From assembly GCA_013146195.2 (NCBI GenBank), contig CM028379.1, positions 85,533,661-85,597,660 of the forward strand: a stretch of DNA of 64,000 nucleotides. The letters run 5' to 3'. Below, in pieces: positions 35,721-46,392 of the stretch. Position numbers and translations under genes: made by a program. The stretch comes from Codonopsis lanceolata. Taxonomy: Eukaryota; Streptophyta; Magnoliopsida; Asterales; Campanulaceae. The notes under the pieces were generated by a model, which had not been told where the DNA came from, ran no database searches, and saw only the letters and a program-made list of their open reading frames with translations. Position 1 is the stretch's first letter. Each line of letters begins with the position of its first letter.

Positions 35721-35836
35721 TAAATCAAAAAAATTGTTTACCTTTTGGGGGCACTCGACCCCAGCTACCTGACCGGGAGATTCCCGTTTCGTTACCCAAC
35801 AATGGTGATTTTCAAATCTTATGTGTTTGTTGGAAC

Positions 35837-36555
35837 TAGAGCTGTCAAAATTAGTTGGGTCCGTTGGGTTGGCCCGCCCCACCACTTAAAAAAGATGGGT
35901 TGAGTTGGAAAAATATGAACTCATTAGGAGGTGGGTCAAACGGATTGAGCCCGCGGTGGGCTGCGGGTTGACGTGGGTTGGGGCAGGTTGACCCGTCATA
36001 TACTAGTTTCAAATAACCAAGTCATAAGTTTGAAATAATTAGTTTAAATTATTTTTACTCAAAATGTAATATTATTTTTTATATCTGAAATATTAGTAAA
36101 TGATTTTAAATTCCTTCAAAAACTGACACTTATAGCAATTAAAAATGTCAGAATAATGTATATTAACCGTAATATTTATAGATAGATGATTATAAGAAGA
36201 TACAAAAAGAGTAATGATAAAATAGTTTCTTACTTCTATTTTTTTTTCTCACTTTATACTATTAATATTAAAGAGTTGTTAGAAAATACTATTAAAAATA
36301 TAATAGTAGAAAATATAATTTTTTTAATAAATTGTGACATTTGTTTGTGTTATGTATGATTATTTTTATTATTTAGATTAATTGGGAAAAAGTTGGTGGG
36401 TTGGCCCATCTAACCCACACCAAAGATGGGTCGTGTTAGGTTGGTAATTTTCCGACCCGCTACATTTCATGGGTTGGCCCGACTCGCCCCGCCAAATGAA
36501 GGGTTATAGCGGGTTGTGGGTTGGCCCGTCCCGCCAACCCACCTTGACAGCTCTA
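35837..36555. mobile_element. hAT-type non-autonomous element with 8-bp target duplication
   Basis: 719 bp with inverted ends TAGAGCTGTCAA, flanked by GTTGGAAC (35829-35836) and GTTAGAAC (36556-36563), an 8-bp duplication with one change. Both subterminal regions are packed with GGGTTGGCCCG/CGGGCCAACCC words while the middle is AT-rich, a usual hAT design for transposase binding. No transposase frame. Confidence 0.9.
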
Positions 36556-36563
36556 GTTAGAAC

Positions 36564-37232
36564 TGTTGAAGGAGACGATGCCATTTTCTTAATAATATTT
36601 TGAAAAATAGTCTTTTGCGGTTAAAAAAAGGGCTGGAGGGGTTACAAATTTTGAAAAAAAGAGTGGCGAGAATTTCACTCAAAATTGTAATGTTTGAAAC
36701 TTTCTTTTTTATGACAATAATTTTACGTTTTTACATTTATTTTTCTTTAAACTTTAATTATGGGTCACATGCACATGTGTTTTAAAAAACTACACATAAT
36801 ACAGATAATAATAATCAAATCAGTTGTTTGTCCTTATTCCATGTGTTGGTCAAATATGACAATAATTTTGAGACTTAGTGAGTAACATAAACACAAAACA
36901 TAAAATGTATGATAAACTAAACGTAGCACATTTTCATGAAACTTTACTAAAGTGGCTTTTAGCCTATTTCTAATTAAATAAACTAAAACCTTTTTGCAAA
37001 TAAATAAAAATGCATTTATTTAAAAAAGTATTTGTATTACAACAATGTGAGTACAATGTTTGTTCTTATCAATAGACCATGCGTGCATTTTTTTTTTCAA
37101 ATATCGCTTAATTAAACTATATTTTATCCTATATAATTTATATAAGTATAATTTTACTAAAACTCTTCAATTTCTATCTCTTTTCATTTTCATAATATTT
37201 AATTTATACAAATTATCCACGGGAGAATTATA
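36564..37232. other. AT-rich intergenic, no gene seen
   Basis: No coding or repeat ends recognised. Short low-complexity frames only. Confidence 0.4.
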
Positions 37233-37859
37233 TGTTATGAGCTGCTCGGCCCAATCAGGCCCAAGCCAGGAGCCACGTGTCAGGCCTGTATATCTTCCGA
37301 GCAAGCGAGCAAAAATGTTACGTGAGTGATCAGGTAAAATCTCTGTTTTGGCCAGGATAAATACTTGAGATGGGGGCTTAATTATGCGAGCAACATCGAT
37401 GAGCAACCAACATTGCTCGATTGCACCAAGTAAGTTACAAACAGTTGAGGGCATTGATGTCCGGGAAAAATTAAGATAAACAGTTGTTACACCCGAGCAA
37501 TAATCCCGACTATAAGCCATGACAGTTTGCAAATGAGTTGATGCTCGTCATGGGCAGTTAATGCCAATCATGGGCAGTTATTCATGATTATGGGCAGTTA
37601 TGCCTCCGGCACATATAAAAACCTTGTAAAAATCGGGAGAGAGGTATGTGCAATCTTATTCTCTAGCCTAAACTCTGTCGAATTGTTAACTTATTGTACT
37701 AATTCACACGCCGGAGGGCTTTTGCAGGGAGTGCCCCTGCCCAGTTCACGTTTATTCCCCTTCATTTCAGAGTTGGGCTCAGAGGATCTACAAACACGTT
37801 GAAAGCCAGGTGTTTGGATTGGGCTGATCTAGTGGGTCCGGATAATCTTGGACGCATCA
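37233..37859 (+). repeat. 5' LTR of the Tat element
   Basis: Starts TGTTATGAGCTGCTCGG and ends GGACGCATCA. A TATA box (CATATAAAA, 37612-37620) and the U5 phrase 'cacgccggagggcttttgca' are present. In U3, three direct copies of ATGGGCAGTTA start at 37550, 37570 and 37590 with 20-bp spacing, a possible enhancer array. The left boundary is a best estimate because no second LTR is available. Confidence 0.7.
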
Positions 37860-37860
37860 G

Positions 37861-37880
37861 TTGGTTCCGTTGCCGGGAAA
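37861..37880 (+). other. Primer binding site of the Tat element
   Basis: TTGGTTCCGTTGCCGGGAAA, one base after the LTR end. It resembles the TGGCGCCGTTGCCGGGGA site of other Tat/Athila elements, which primes from tRNA-Asp. Confidence 0.65.
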
Positions 37881-37940
37881 GAAGTTTTTACGGCATTAAA
37901 AGTTCAGTCAGAAATCCTAACTATTTAAAAGGTTTTATTC

Positions 37941-40547
37941 ATGGCGGAGAATGGAGTAAATGGTGGCGGCGGCAGTCGCAGAGAGGAGGCACATCAGAAT
38001 CACAGCCTCAATCAGGCCACTGGGAATAATGTCCCTCCACCTCATGATGCACGTCATCAGTTGAATCAAAGGCGGGGGGTTGAATCGATGGCCAGAAGTG
38101 CTGAAGCAGCGGTTGGGTTAGCCCATGAATTTCGTGAGGAGGCTTTACGTCAGAGAGCCATCTATCTCGGTCAGATGCATCAACTCAACTTGCAGTTGAT
38201 TGCTATGGGCAAACCACCATTGCCCATCGAGTTGGATCCACTGCCAGCTTTGTCGGCACCGAGTCTGGCAGCGGGAATTTCACGCACTGGGGGAAATCAG
38301 ATGAATCCTATGGTCGTTCATTCACAACCACGCGTGCATGGTGGTTCTAGGCATCATGAGCAACCAGAGGGGAGTAAGGCCAGTCATAGGGTTGTCCCTA
38401 GTGTTCATTCAAGGCTGGGACCCAGAGTTGGCGAGGATTCAGCACAGTCACGTCGTCGCCGACGTTCGCCTTCACCACAAAGGTCGCATGCTCGCAGACT
38501 TCATTCACCATCACCACGGAGATCTCGTGCTTATAGTTGCCGTTCACGATCACCCAGGGGTTCTTATGTTCGGAGACATAGGACTCCCTCTCCTAGGCGG
38601 TCTCATCGTTCCGCTGCACTTGTTGCACAGCTTGCTGGGGCACCTCTGGGACAGGTGGCGCAGGCCGTGGGGGCTCCACAAACAGCTGCGGTTATGGGAC
38701 CCCCACAGGCCCCTCCTATGCCTGTGGTACAGCCTCAGCCCGGGGGTGGTTTGCCTACAACCATTAATATGCAAGATTTTGAAGAGTTGAAGCGTCGGAT
38801 GGAGGTCTGGGAACAGGGAAAGGCTCTCGATGGGAATTTTTTGGGTACATCTGCTAGCCCATTGGCACCTTGGATTGAGAATGCTCCACCAGCTCAGGGT
38901 TTGATCTTTCCAAACATTAAAGAGTATACTGGCAAGACCAAGGCTAGGGACTGGTTGATGTCTTTTGAGTCCCAGATTGGTTTGGTGACCTCAGACGAAG
39001 CATTGAAGATTAGAGCTTTTGTTGGTGCCTTGCAAGGAAAGGCTTTGGCTTGGATGGGAGCACTGCCACGACGCTCGATCAACAATTGGGCGGATTTGCG
39101 AGCAAAGTTCTTGGCCGATTTCGGGACCGCTGGCTCATTAGCAAAGACAAGGGCCGACTTGTCTAAGGTTAAGCAAGGTGCACATGAGTCAACAGCGAGT
39201 TACCTTGAGAGGTTTACCAAGGTTCTCGAGCAGGTTCCTGGTCTGACCGAGCAAGAAGTGACACTATGTTTTGAAACCGGCTTGCTCGAGGGTGAAGGTG
39301 GTTTGCGATCAGAATTGAGTATGCGTGAACCGAAGACACAGGCAGAGATGCTCATGAGGGCACAGAAGTGGTGCGCTGGTGAGACAGCGAAGAAAGAAAA
39401 GAAGAAAGAGAGCAGTGAAGCTGCGAGGAATGTAAAAGGAAATGGCCAGGCAGGAAGTGGTGGATACAATAAGAGTAAGTCTCGGTATGATCGGCCGAAG
39501 GAGTTTCTTCGCGAGTCAGATCTGACCCCGCTCAATACATTGTGCGAGGATATTATGTATGAGATTAGGAACGAGCTTCCCAATCCACCTCGTATGAATC
39601 CAAATACAGCCGGGGAAAGGGATCAGACAAAGAGATGTGCCTATCATGACGATTATGGGCATACTACAGAGGAATGCTGGCCATTGAAGAAGGCCATCCA
39701 GAAGTTGATCAACGAGGGGCGGTTAGACCGCTTCAAGCGAGATGCAGGTAACAGAGGGAATGCACCTAGGCGGGAGGCTCCACCCATTAGAGGGGCCATC
39801 AATGCTATAATGGATGAAGAGCTCACTCCGACACAGCTCGGTAAGCAGATCTACTCCTTGTCAAAAGTGGTGGATCGACCAGCGACTTTGCAAGAGGGAG
39901 AACAGGCCATACAGTTTACTCGCAGCGAGTTGGCGGGTAGTGTTGCAGGCGAGCAATCGTTGATAGTTTCAGCGTTGGTTGATGGATGGGTCGTGCACAG
40001 AATCTTAGTGGATACTGGAGCATGCCGGGATGTGATGTACTACTCCTGTTTCCAAGGGTTGGAGTTGAGTGATGACCGCTTGAAGCCATATGCTGGGGCT
40101 TTGGAAGGTTTCACAAATCATAAGGTCCCAGTGAAGGGTACTATTGAGCTGGAGGTATTTATTGGCGAGGGACTCAGAACCCGGGCTGAAAAGATTACCT
40201 TCATGGTAATTGACTTGAAATCTCCATACAACATTATTTTGGGCGTACCGAGCATGACTAAGTTTCAGATGGTCGCGTCAATCCCGCACCAGAGAGCCAA
40301 ATTTTATACCGATCAAGGAGTGGGAGTATTGCGGAGTCAACCGCGAGCAGTGCTTGAATATGTTCGGGATACGCGAGAGAAAAAGCGAGTTGACCTTGGA
40401 GGATGGCGAGCAGAAGGTTACTATCAGTACCAAGGAAACTTCTCATGTGACTGTAGGACCATCGGTGGTAGCGATGGTACAGGAGAATTTGGAAATGGAT
40501 GCAAGCTCCGGGCCGACACTGAAGTCGGGGGAGAAAAGTCAAAATGA
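37941..40547 (+). CDS. Tat-element Gag-protease, 868-residue open frame
   Basis: Starts MAENGVNGGGGSRREEAHQN. Residues about 170-225 are an Arg/Ser-rich SR-like stretch (RRSPSPQRSH, SPSPRRSRAY). About 325-480 is the Gag capsid region (ALQGKALAWMGALP, WADLRAKFLADF, YLERFTKVLEQVPG). Around 555-580 is the Tat zinc-like motif CAYHDDYGHTTEEC. Around 680-715 is the aspartic protease with VDTGACRDVMYY. The last 50-60 residues (after about 40375) read as an out-of-frame tail; the acidic continuation is in another frame at 40380-40890, so a frameshift lies near 40375. Gag packages the RNA and the protease matures it. Confidence 0.9.
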   Translation: MAENGVNGGGGSRREEAHQNHSLNQATGNNVPPPHDARHQLNQRRGVESMARSAEAAVGLAHEFREEALRQRAIYLGQMHQLNLQLIAMGKPPLPIELDPLPALSAPSLAAGISRTGGNQMNPMVVHSQPRVHGGSRHHEQPEGSKASHRVVPSVHSRLGPRVGEDSAQSRRRRRSPSPQRSHARRLHSPSPRRSRAYSCRSRSPRGSYVRRHRTPSPRRSHRSAALVAQLAGAPLGQVAQAVGAPQTAAVMGPPQAPPMPVVQPQPGGGLPTTINMQDFEELKRRMEVWEQGKALDGNFLGTSASPLAPWIENAPPAQGLIFPNIKEYTGKTKARDWLMSFESQIGLVTSDEALKIRAFVGALQGKALAWMGALPRRSINNWADLRAKFLADFGTAGSLAKTRADLSKVKQGAHESTASYLERFTKVLEQVPGLTEQEVTLCFETGLLEGEGGLRSELSMREPKTQAEMLMRAQKWCAGETAKKEKKKESSEAARNVKGNGQAGSGGYNKSKSRYDRPKEFLRESDLTPLNTLCEDIMYEIRNELPNPPRMNPNTAGERDQTKRCAYHDDYGHTTEECWPLKKAIQKLINEGRLDRFKRDAGNRGNAPRREAPPIRGAINAIMDEELTPTQLGKQIYSLSKVVDRPATLQEGEQAIQFTRSELAGSVAGEQSLIVSALVDGWVVHRILVDTGACRDVMYYSCFQGLELSDDRLKPYAGALEGFTNHKVPVKGTIELEVFIGEGLRTRAEKITFMVIDLKSPYNIILGVPSMTKFQMVASIPHQRAKFYTDQGVGVLRSQPRAVLEYVRDTREKKRVDLGGWRAEGYYQYQGNFSCDCRTIGGSDGTGEFGNGCKLRADTEVGGEKSK

Positions 40548-43105
40548 AGAGGATACAACAGTGGTTGCTGCTCGAACAAATATGGAGGTTCCATCTTTAT
40601 CGTCAGTACAGTTGTCGACACAAGTTGAGCGAGAGGAGGTGGCCGAGGAAGGTATTAGCAATCCTTTGCCGACATTGACGTCGGGGGGATTTGACGAGCC
40701 AGATGAGGCCATTGACCTTGTAGATGAATCTTTCCCAGCATCCATGTCTGAGGAGCCAGTTGAGGCTATGGAGGTAGACCAGCTCGATAAAGTTGAGGAT
40801 CGAGCTGAGAAGGATGAAAAAGTGGAGTGTGATACGCTCCAAATGCGAGATGAGCCGAGTTTACTGGTGAAGGCAATTTGGAAGAGATAGTCATCAATCC
40901 AGTTATCCCGAGAGTAAGATTAAGATTGGTCGAGCTTTGGCGGTAGAGGCAAGAAAAGCCTAGTTAAGCAATTGCGGGGCCGTATGGATATCTTAAACTG
41001 GCGACGGAGGAGGACATGCAAGGGGTAAGCGAGGATGTGGCCTTGCATCAGTTGAGCGTTGATCCGGTTCAGGCCAATCCAGCGACCACGGGTTTATTCG
41101 GCAGAAAAGGACCAAGCGATCAAGGAGGAAGTCGAAAAGTTACTCAAAGCAGATATTATCGAGGAGATACATTACCCAACTTGGTTGGCTAATGTGGTTA
41201 TGGTAAAGAAGTCAAATGGCAAGTGGCGGATGTGTGTTGACTTCACAGTTTTGAATAAGGCTTGCCCGAAAGATTGCTATCCTTTGCCAAGAATTGACAA
41301 ATTGGTCGACGCCATTGCAGGGTTCGAGCTCCTCAGCTTTATAGATGCTTATTCGAGGTATCATCAAGTGAAGATGGCTGGTTCAGATAAGGCTCTAACG
41401 ACTTTCCGAGCGGCGGGGGTTGTATTGTTATAAGATGATGCCCTTCGGTTTGAAGAATCAGCTACTTATCAAAGGATGGTCAATGGGGTATTGGCTCGCG
41501 GATCGGGAGAAATGTTGAAGCTTACATTGATGATATGGTGGTTAAGACCAAGGGGCGCGAGCACACAGAAGATCTGGGAGAAACTTTTGCTAATCTCAGG
41601 AGGAACAACATGAAGTTGAATCCGAGCAAATGTGTGTTCGGAGTGAAAGCTGGCAAGTTCCTCGGTTTCATGGTTACTGAGAGGGGAATTGAGGCTAATC
41701 CTGAAAAGATAGAGGCATTAGTCACTATGAAGCTTCCTCGCTGTGTTAAGGACGTGCAGAGGCTAAATGGCAGGGTGATCGCTTTAGGAAGGTTCATCTT
41801 GAGGTCGGCGAGGCGTTGCTTGCCTTTCTTCAAGGTTTTGCGGGGTAATAAAGTGTTTGAATGGACTCCTGAATGCCAGAAAGCGTTCAAGGAATTGGTG
41901 GAGTATTTAGGAAGTCCACCCTTGTTGAGTAGCCCGGTGTTTGGGGAAAAATTATATGTTTATCTGGCAGCTACCGAGCAGGCGGTAGCCGCTGTTTTGA
42001 TTAGGGAAGAAGGCAATGTACAAAAGCACATTTACTATGTATCAAAAGCCCTCACGATGTAGAGGAAGGTATTTTAATGAGAGAAATTGGCTTACTCGCT
42101 TGTTGTTGCTGCTCGGAAACTTCGAGCTTATTTTTCTGCTCATTCAATCGTTGTGTACACGGATTCGCCTTTGCGAAAGATTTTGCACAAGCCAGATACC
42201 TCTGGTCGTTTACTTACTTGGTCAATTGAGTTAACCGAGTTTGACATCGATTATCAACCGCGGCGAGCAATCAAGGCGCAAGCTATAGCAGACTTTGTAG
42301 CTGAGACAAGCTTTAAGGAGTCTATCGAGGAAGAGGTGGAGAGTAAAACAACGGCGACAGTAATGCAAGTCCAAAGCCGAGGAATATTCTTTGGGAACTT
42401 CATGTTGTGGTTCGGTAGGTCGATTTGGGAGTGGTCTTTGGTCTAGTGTTAGTCCCACTTTGAGCAAGATGTAGAATTTGAGAAGGCATTGCGTTTCAAA
42501 TTCGACTTCAAACAACCAGGCTGAATATGAAGCTTTAATTGCTGGTCTTGAACTTGCACAAGACATTGGAGTGCGGGCAGTGGTGATATATTGTGATTCT
42601 CAGTTGGTGGTGAATCAAGTTAAGGCGACTACGGATTACATCACCCGATCTTGGTTCGCTATTGCAGCAATGGTAAGAGAAATTTTGAAAGACTTTGATT
42701 ATTGGGAATTAGTAAGAATTGCTCGGGAGGATAACATGCGAGCAGATTACTTATCAAAGATGGTTGAGGATGAAATTCAGTCTTTACATCCTGGAGTCAT
42801 GATCGAGCATTTGGAAATTCCTGTCATTGAAAAGGAGGTGGTTATGGACATAGAGCCAGCTGTAAAATGTTGGATAGATGATCTTCGAGCGTACATCGAG
42901 CATGGGGTGTTGCCTGAAGACAAAAAGGAAGCTAGAACCATCGAGGCGGTCCATGCCGTTACATTATCTTGCACAACGCCTTGTATCGAAGATCTTATAC
43001 ACGACCTTTGTTGAGGTGTGTTCGTCCCAGATGACGGAGGGAATCTTGGGCCAAGTGCATGAAGGCAAGTGTGGAGGTCATCCTCGCCAGCGATCGTTAG
43101 CCAGA
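40380..43105 (+). pseudogene. Tat-element pol: linker, RT, RNase H, archaeal-type RNase H, integrase start
   Basis: An acidic Glu/Asp-rich linker (to 40890) precedes RT at 41059-41433 with YPTWLANVVMVKKSNGKWRM and LPRIDKLVDAIAGFELLSFI. The YIDDMVVKTKGREH active site is near 41525-41560 in a new frame, followed by FGVKAGKFLGFMV. RNase H follows (FEWTPECQKAFKEL; SIVVYTDSPLRKILHKPD). The second RNase H at 42478-42760 has NNQAEYEALIAGLELAQDIG and YCDSQLVVNQVK. The H2C2 integrase zinc domain begins at about 43055. At least four frame changes or stops separate these blocks. Confidence 0.9.
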
Positions 43106-43191
43106 AAGTGTTAGCGGCCGGGAGTTTCTTGGATAACTGGGCGGGATCTTGAGATATATGTTAAATCGGCTGCGACAGTGTCAACGTTATT

Positions 43192-43291
43192 NNNNNNNNN
43201 NNNNNNNNNNNNNNNNNNNNNNNNNNNNNNNNNNNNNNNNNNNNNNNNNNNNNNNNNNNNNNNNNNNNNNNNNNNNNNNNNNNNNNNNNNN
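43192..43291. other. Assembly gap of 100 N
   Basis: Exactly 100 unknown bases, the conventional placeholder for a gap of unknown size. Left of it is Tat pol; right of it is unrelated AT-rich DNA, so the true distance may be several kb. Confidence 0.99.
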
Positions 43292-43398
43292 AATTTTATA
43301 ACAAATAGCACTAAAATAAGGCGTTATTATGGCAAAATTTTTATAAATATATTTGTAACTCTAAAAATGAGGCTGCTATAAGTTTCTTTATTTTTTTC

Positions 43399-43447
<49 letters not shown>

Positions 43448-45231
43448 TGTTTTATTTAAATTGTTAATTTTATAAAAGAGCATATTTAGCCAAAAACCTA
43501 TTTTGAGACCGAAATGGTGAGTTGAGTGCCTAACCCCTTCCCAACTCGTAACTTAGCCTCCGAACCCTTTTTATAAATCTGGTTATTTTTTGTTAACCCT
43601 TTTTATAAATCTGGTTATTTTTTGTTTTTCTTTGTTTATCTTTAAAATAAAGATAGCGACTCTGTTATTCACATTTTGAGTCCACAGTTGAGGCCGAGCG
43701 TATTCCACGCATTTGAAAGGTTTTGAAACCACCCGCTCGGTTGTGGGGAGAGGTCGAAAGGAGACACTGTGGTGGTCCTCAGTTTGTGAGAGAAACCGCA
43801 TACTCTATCCTCTTCTCGGTTTGTGAGAGCAATCGCGTCCTCTCTCCTCTTCTCTCTCTTCATCCTCGAGATCTCAGTCCACATAGAAAGATTAGGTTTG
43901 GTAGGATCATGTCTCCTCTTCTAAAATTATACATTGTTATTATATTTATCTTATCGGCTGTGACATAGAGCTTTTTTGGTTGACTTTCGTCTTAGTACGT
44001 TTAATGTTATCGGAGCTCTGAGTCGTTATTAGTTTAGGCATTCTTTGGTTGGTATAATGCTGGCTTACATGAAATATTTGCAGGGTTTGTTCTATATGGG
44101 TGGCAATTCGTACTATCGTGTCGTGGTCGTGTTCGTACCTCATTATCGTGTTTTCATATTATATATCTTATTTGATCATAAATATAACAATAAATATTAT
44201 TTTGAATATATTAACAATTTCGTGTCTTTTGTGTCGTGCTGAGATTATCGTGTCATTTGTCTCTGTAATCGTGTTTTATAATCGTGTCGTGCTGGTTCGT
44301 GCTATCATGTCGTGCCAATCATTGCTATATCATAGTTTATGATTTTTCTATAATCGAGAAGGTGGGAGATCGATATCTTATAAATAATAAAAGAGACCAA
44401 ATATAGATGTAACTCATCAAAAGAAGACCATATCATATTGTTGTTCAAATTGACACTTGCTATTAATTTTCCAATAAAAAGTGGACCTCACAAAAATAAT
44501 GGGGAACACCCCCCCTGAATAATCGATTATTCATATGAGTTTCACAAATGCCTCATCTAACTTCACATTTGAATGGGTTTATTGGGGGGGGGGTTGTTGT
44601 GTGGTCCTCGGTGAGGGTGTTTATCAGCTGTGACAAAGAGCCTTTTCGGTTGACTTTCGTCTTGGTACGTTTGGTCTCACCGGAGCTCTGAGCCGTGGCC
44701 AGTTTTGGCGTTCCCTTGGTTGGTATGGTTGATTATTCTTACTTCTTGAAAAAACTATTTGTTTTCTTGAAACTCACAATATTCATAAAATAAATTTTTA
44801 AATAAAAAACCATTTAAACAGAATAAAAGAGATGATGAATCTTGAAACTTAAGAAGCATAAAAGATTCCATAATTTAAAAATCTTATTAATTTTGATTTT
44901 TATCTCCTTGATCAATGGACAAAATTCAAAATTCATGTCTCATCTACTTGATTTATTTCATATTTGTTAATGTAAAAAAAAAAAGGAGCTGGTTTTTATG
45001 AACTATTTACACAAATTATATTGAAATAATTCAAATTATAACTTATTTCTCCAAAAAAATATTTTTATTCATTCCCAGTGTTGCATAAAATTGTTATGTG
45101 TAAGAGGTCTTAAAATTCACAACATACACAAGATTATTTTTTAAATAAAAAACCATTTAAACTAAATAAAAGAGATGATGAATCTTGAAACTTAAGAAGC
45201 ATTTCCGTAAACAAAACTGCTAAAGTGTGAA
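43292..45231. repeat. Repeat-rich intergenic block
   Basis: Holds a (TA)n run (43401-43446); a 33-bp tandem pair around 'tttttataaatctggttatt' (about 43566-43632); a pair of 'cggtttgtgagag' units near 43780-43850; and a 105-bp direct repeat at 43953-44056 and 44624-44727 ('gttgactttcgtctt', 'cggagctctgag'). A second direct pair lies at about 44800-44940 and 45136-45231 continuing past the Pack-MULE. No gene recognised. Confidence 0.65.
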
Positions 45232-45240
45232 TAAATTAAA
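45232..45240. repeat. Target duplication, left copy
   Basis: TAAATTAAA, identical to 46614-46622. Nine bases is the Mutator-family length. Confidence 0.95.
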
Positions 45241-45448
45241 GGATAATATAATTTTTTGGCCCTTGAACTATACCAATACTATGCGTTTGGTCCCTGTATT
45301 TTTTTTGTAATGTGTTTGATCCTTAAAGTAGGTTTTTAGTAAGAGTTTACCCCCTGACGGGGTTAACATCAGTTTTACCGTTATGTTTTTTTTGAAAACT
45401 CAATTTTACCCTTAGTAATGTTAGTGGTTTAAAATAAAAAAATGAAAA

Positions 45449-46392
45449 ATGAAAAAAGAAAAAAAAAGGGAATCGGTACAAATTCAACCCGTCCACATCT
45501 CCCCCACCATCCAACTCAAACCCGCTCCTCAATCTCGACCCATTAATCTGGTCCAAAACCCCACAGCACCAACCGGATCACGATCAGATCAACCCCTTCT
45601 TCAACCCACAACCCGTTTCCCAATCCGACGTTGGCCACACTTCCACTCCGTCGCTCACAGTCACAGCAACATCAGATCAAAACCAACGAGCTTCATCTTC
45701 TCAGCCACGTCATCAACCCCATCCGTCGTCCGAAACCCGAAGAAGCGATCCCGTGCTTCGCGGCGCGCTCCCACCACCGTTTTAACAACGGACACCACCA
45801 ATTTCAGAGCCATGGTTCAGGAATTCACAGGCATTCTCGGCTCCTCCTTTCACTAATTCATCCTCACCGTTCCCGAGAAGTAGACTAGATCTTTTCGGTA
45901 CGCCTTCCTCCATCAGATCTAATTTCCTCAACCAAACCCTCCCCAATTCATCGTTTCTGGCCGGTCTGAAAACGAACGCGAATTCGTTAGAAATCCCATC
46001 TTCTTCCTCGAATACCTTAGTCGATGATCATCAGTTTGGTGGACCCAACAATCAAAGTTATACGAATGCAAAGATAACGGCGGCGACGGGTTATTCGGCT
46101 AATGACAGATCTTTTCGGTATGCCTTCCTCCATCAGATCTAATTTCCTCAACCAAACCCTCCCCAATTCATCGTTTCTGGCCGGTCTGAAAATGAACGCG
46201 AATTCGTTAGAAATCCCGTCTTCTTCCTCGAATACCTTAGTCGATGATCATCAGTTTGGTGGACCCAACAATAATAGTTATACGAATGCAAAGACGACGG
46301 CAGCGACGGGTTATTCGACTAATGACACGACGACGACGACTAGTTTTCAGGTGGGAAAGACGTCGGTGACCAGGATGAATGGAAGTGCATGA
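45449..46392 (+). pseudogene. Captured VQ-motif protein gene fragment inside the Pack-MULE
   Basis: VQ proteins are plant transcriptional cofactors that bind WRKY factors through FxxxVQxxTG. The frame beginning in the left part gives SDQPLLQPTTRFPIR, then RNPKKRSRASRRAPTTVLTT and the VQ core FRAMVQEFTG (45803-45832). One extra base right after the core shifts the frame and causes a stop at 45854-45856. In the other frame the expected continuation PPFTNSSSPFPRSRLDLFG follows, then SIRSNFLNQTLPNSSFLAGL and SLEIPSSSSNTLVDDHQFGG. A 220-bp unit of this part is present twice. The first 60 nt after the left TIR are A-rich and non-coding. Whether a truncated protein with the VQ core is made is unknown. 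Confidence 0.88.
45887..46326 (+). repeat. Tandem duplication of a 220-bp unit in the captured gene
   Basis: 45887-46106 and 46107-46326 both run from AGATCTTTTCGGTA to TTCGxCTAATGAC with roughly ten substitutions. 220 is not a multiple of 3, so the second copy enters another frame; only the second copy continues into GKTSVTRMNGSA and a stop. Confidence 0.95.

Larger units (their letters stand above)
37233..43191 (+). mobile_element. Ty3/gypsy Tat-lineage LTR retrotransposon, 3' part lost in the N gap
   Basis: A 5' LTR (about 37233-37859) is followed by a tRNA primer site, a long Gag-protease frame, RT, RNase H and a second RNase H of archaeal type. The second RNase H is the marker of the Tat (Ogre/Retand-like) lineage. 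The first part of an integrase zinc domain (HEGKCGGHP) appears at about 43060 and breaks up before the gap at 43192. No 3' LTR or integrase core is seen right of the gap. Gag is largely open, but pol has several frameshifts, so this copy is defective. Confidence 0.9.

Noticed and set aside
35475..35723. 82-residue frame with a His-rich start
   Set aside because: It lies wholly in dispersed repeat copy B and follows its repeated units; no protein similarity.
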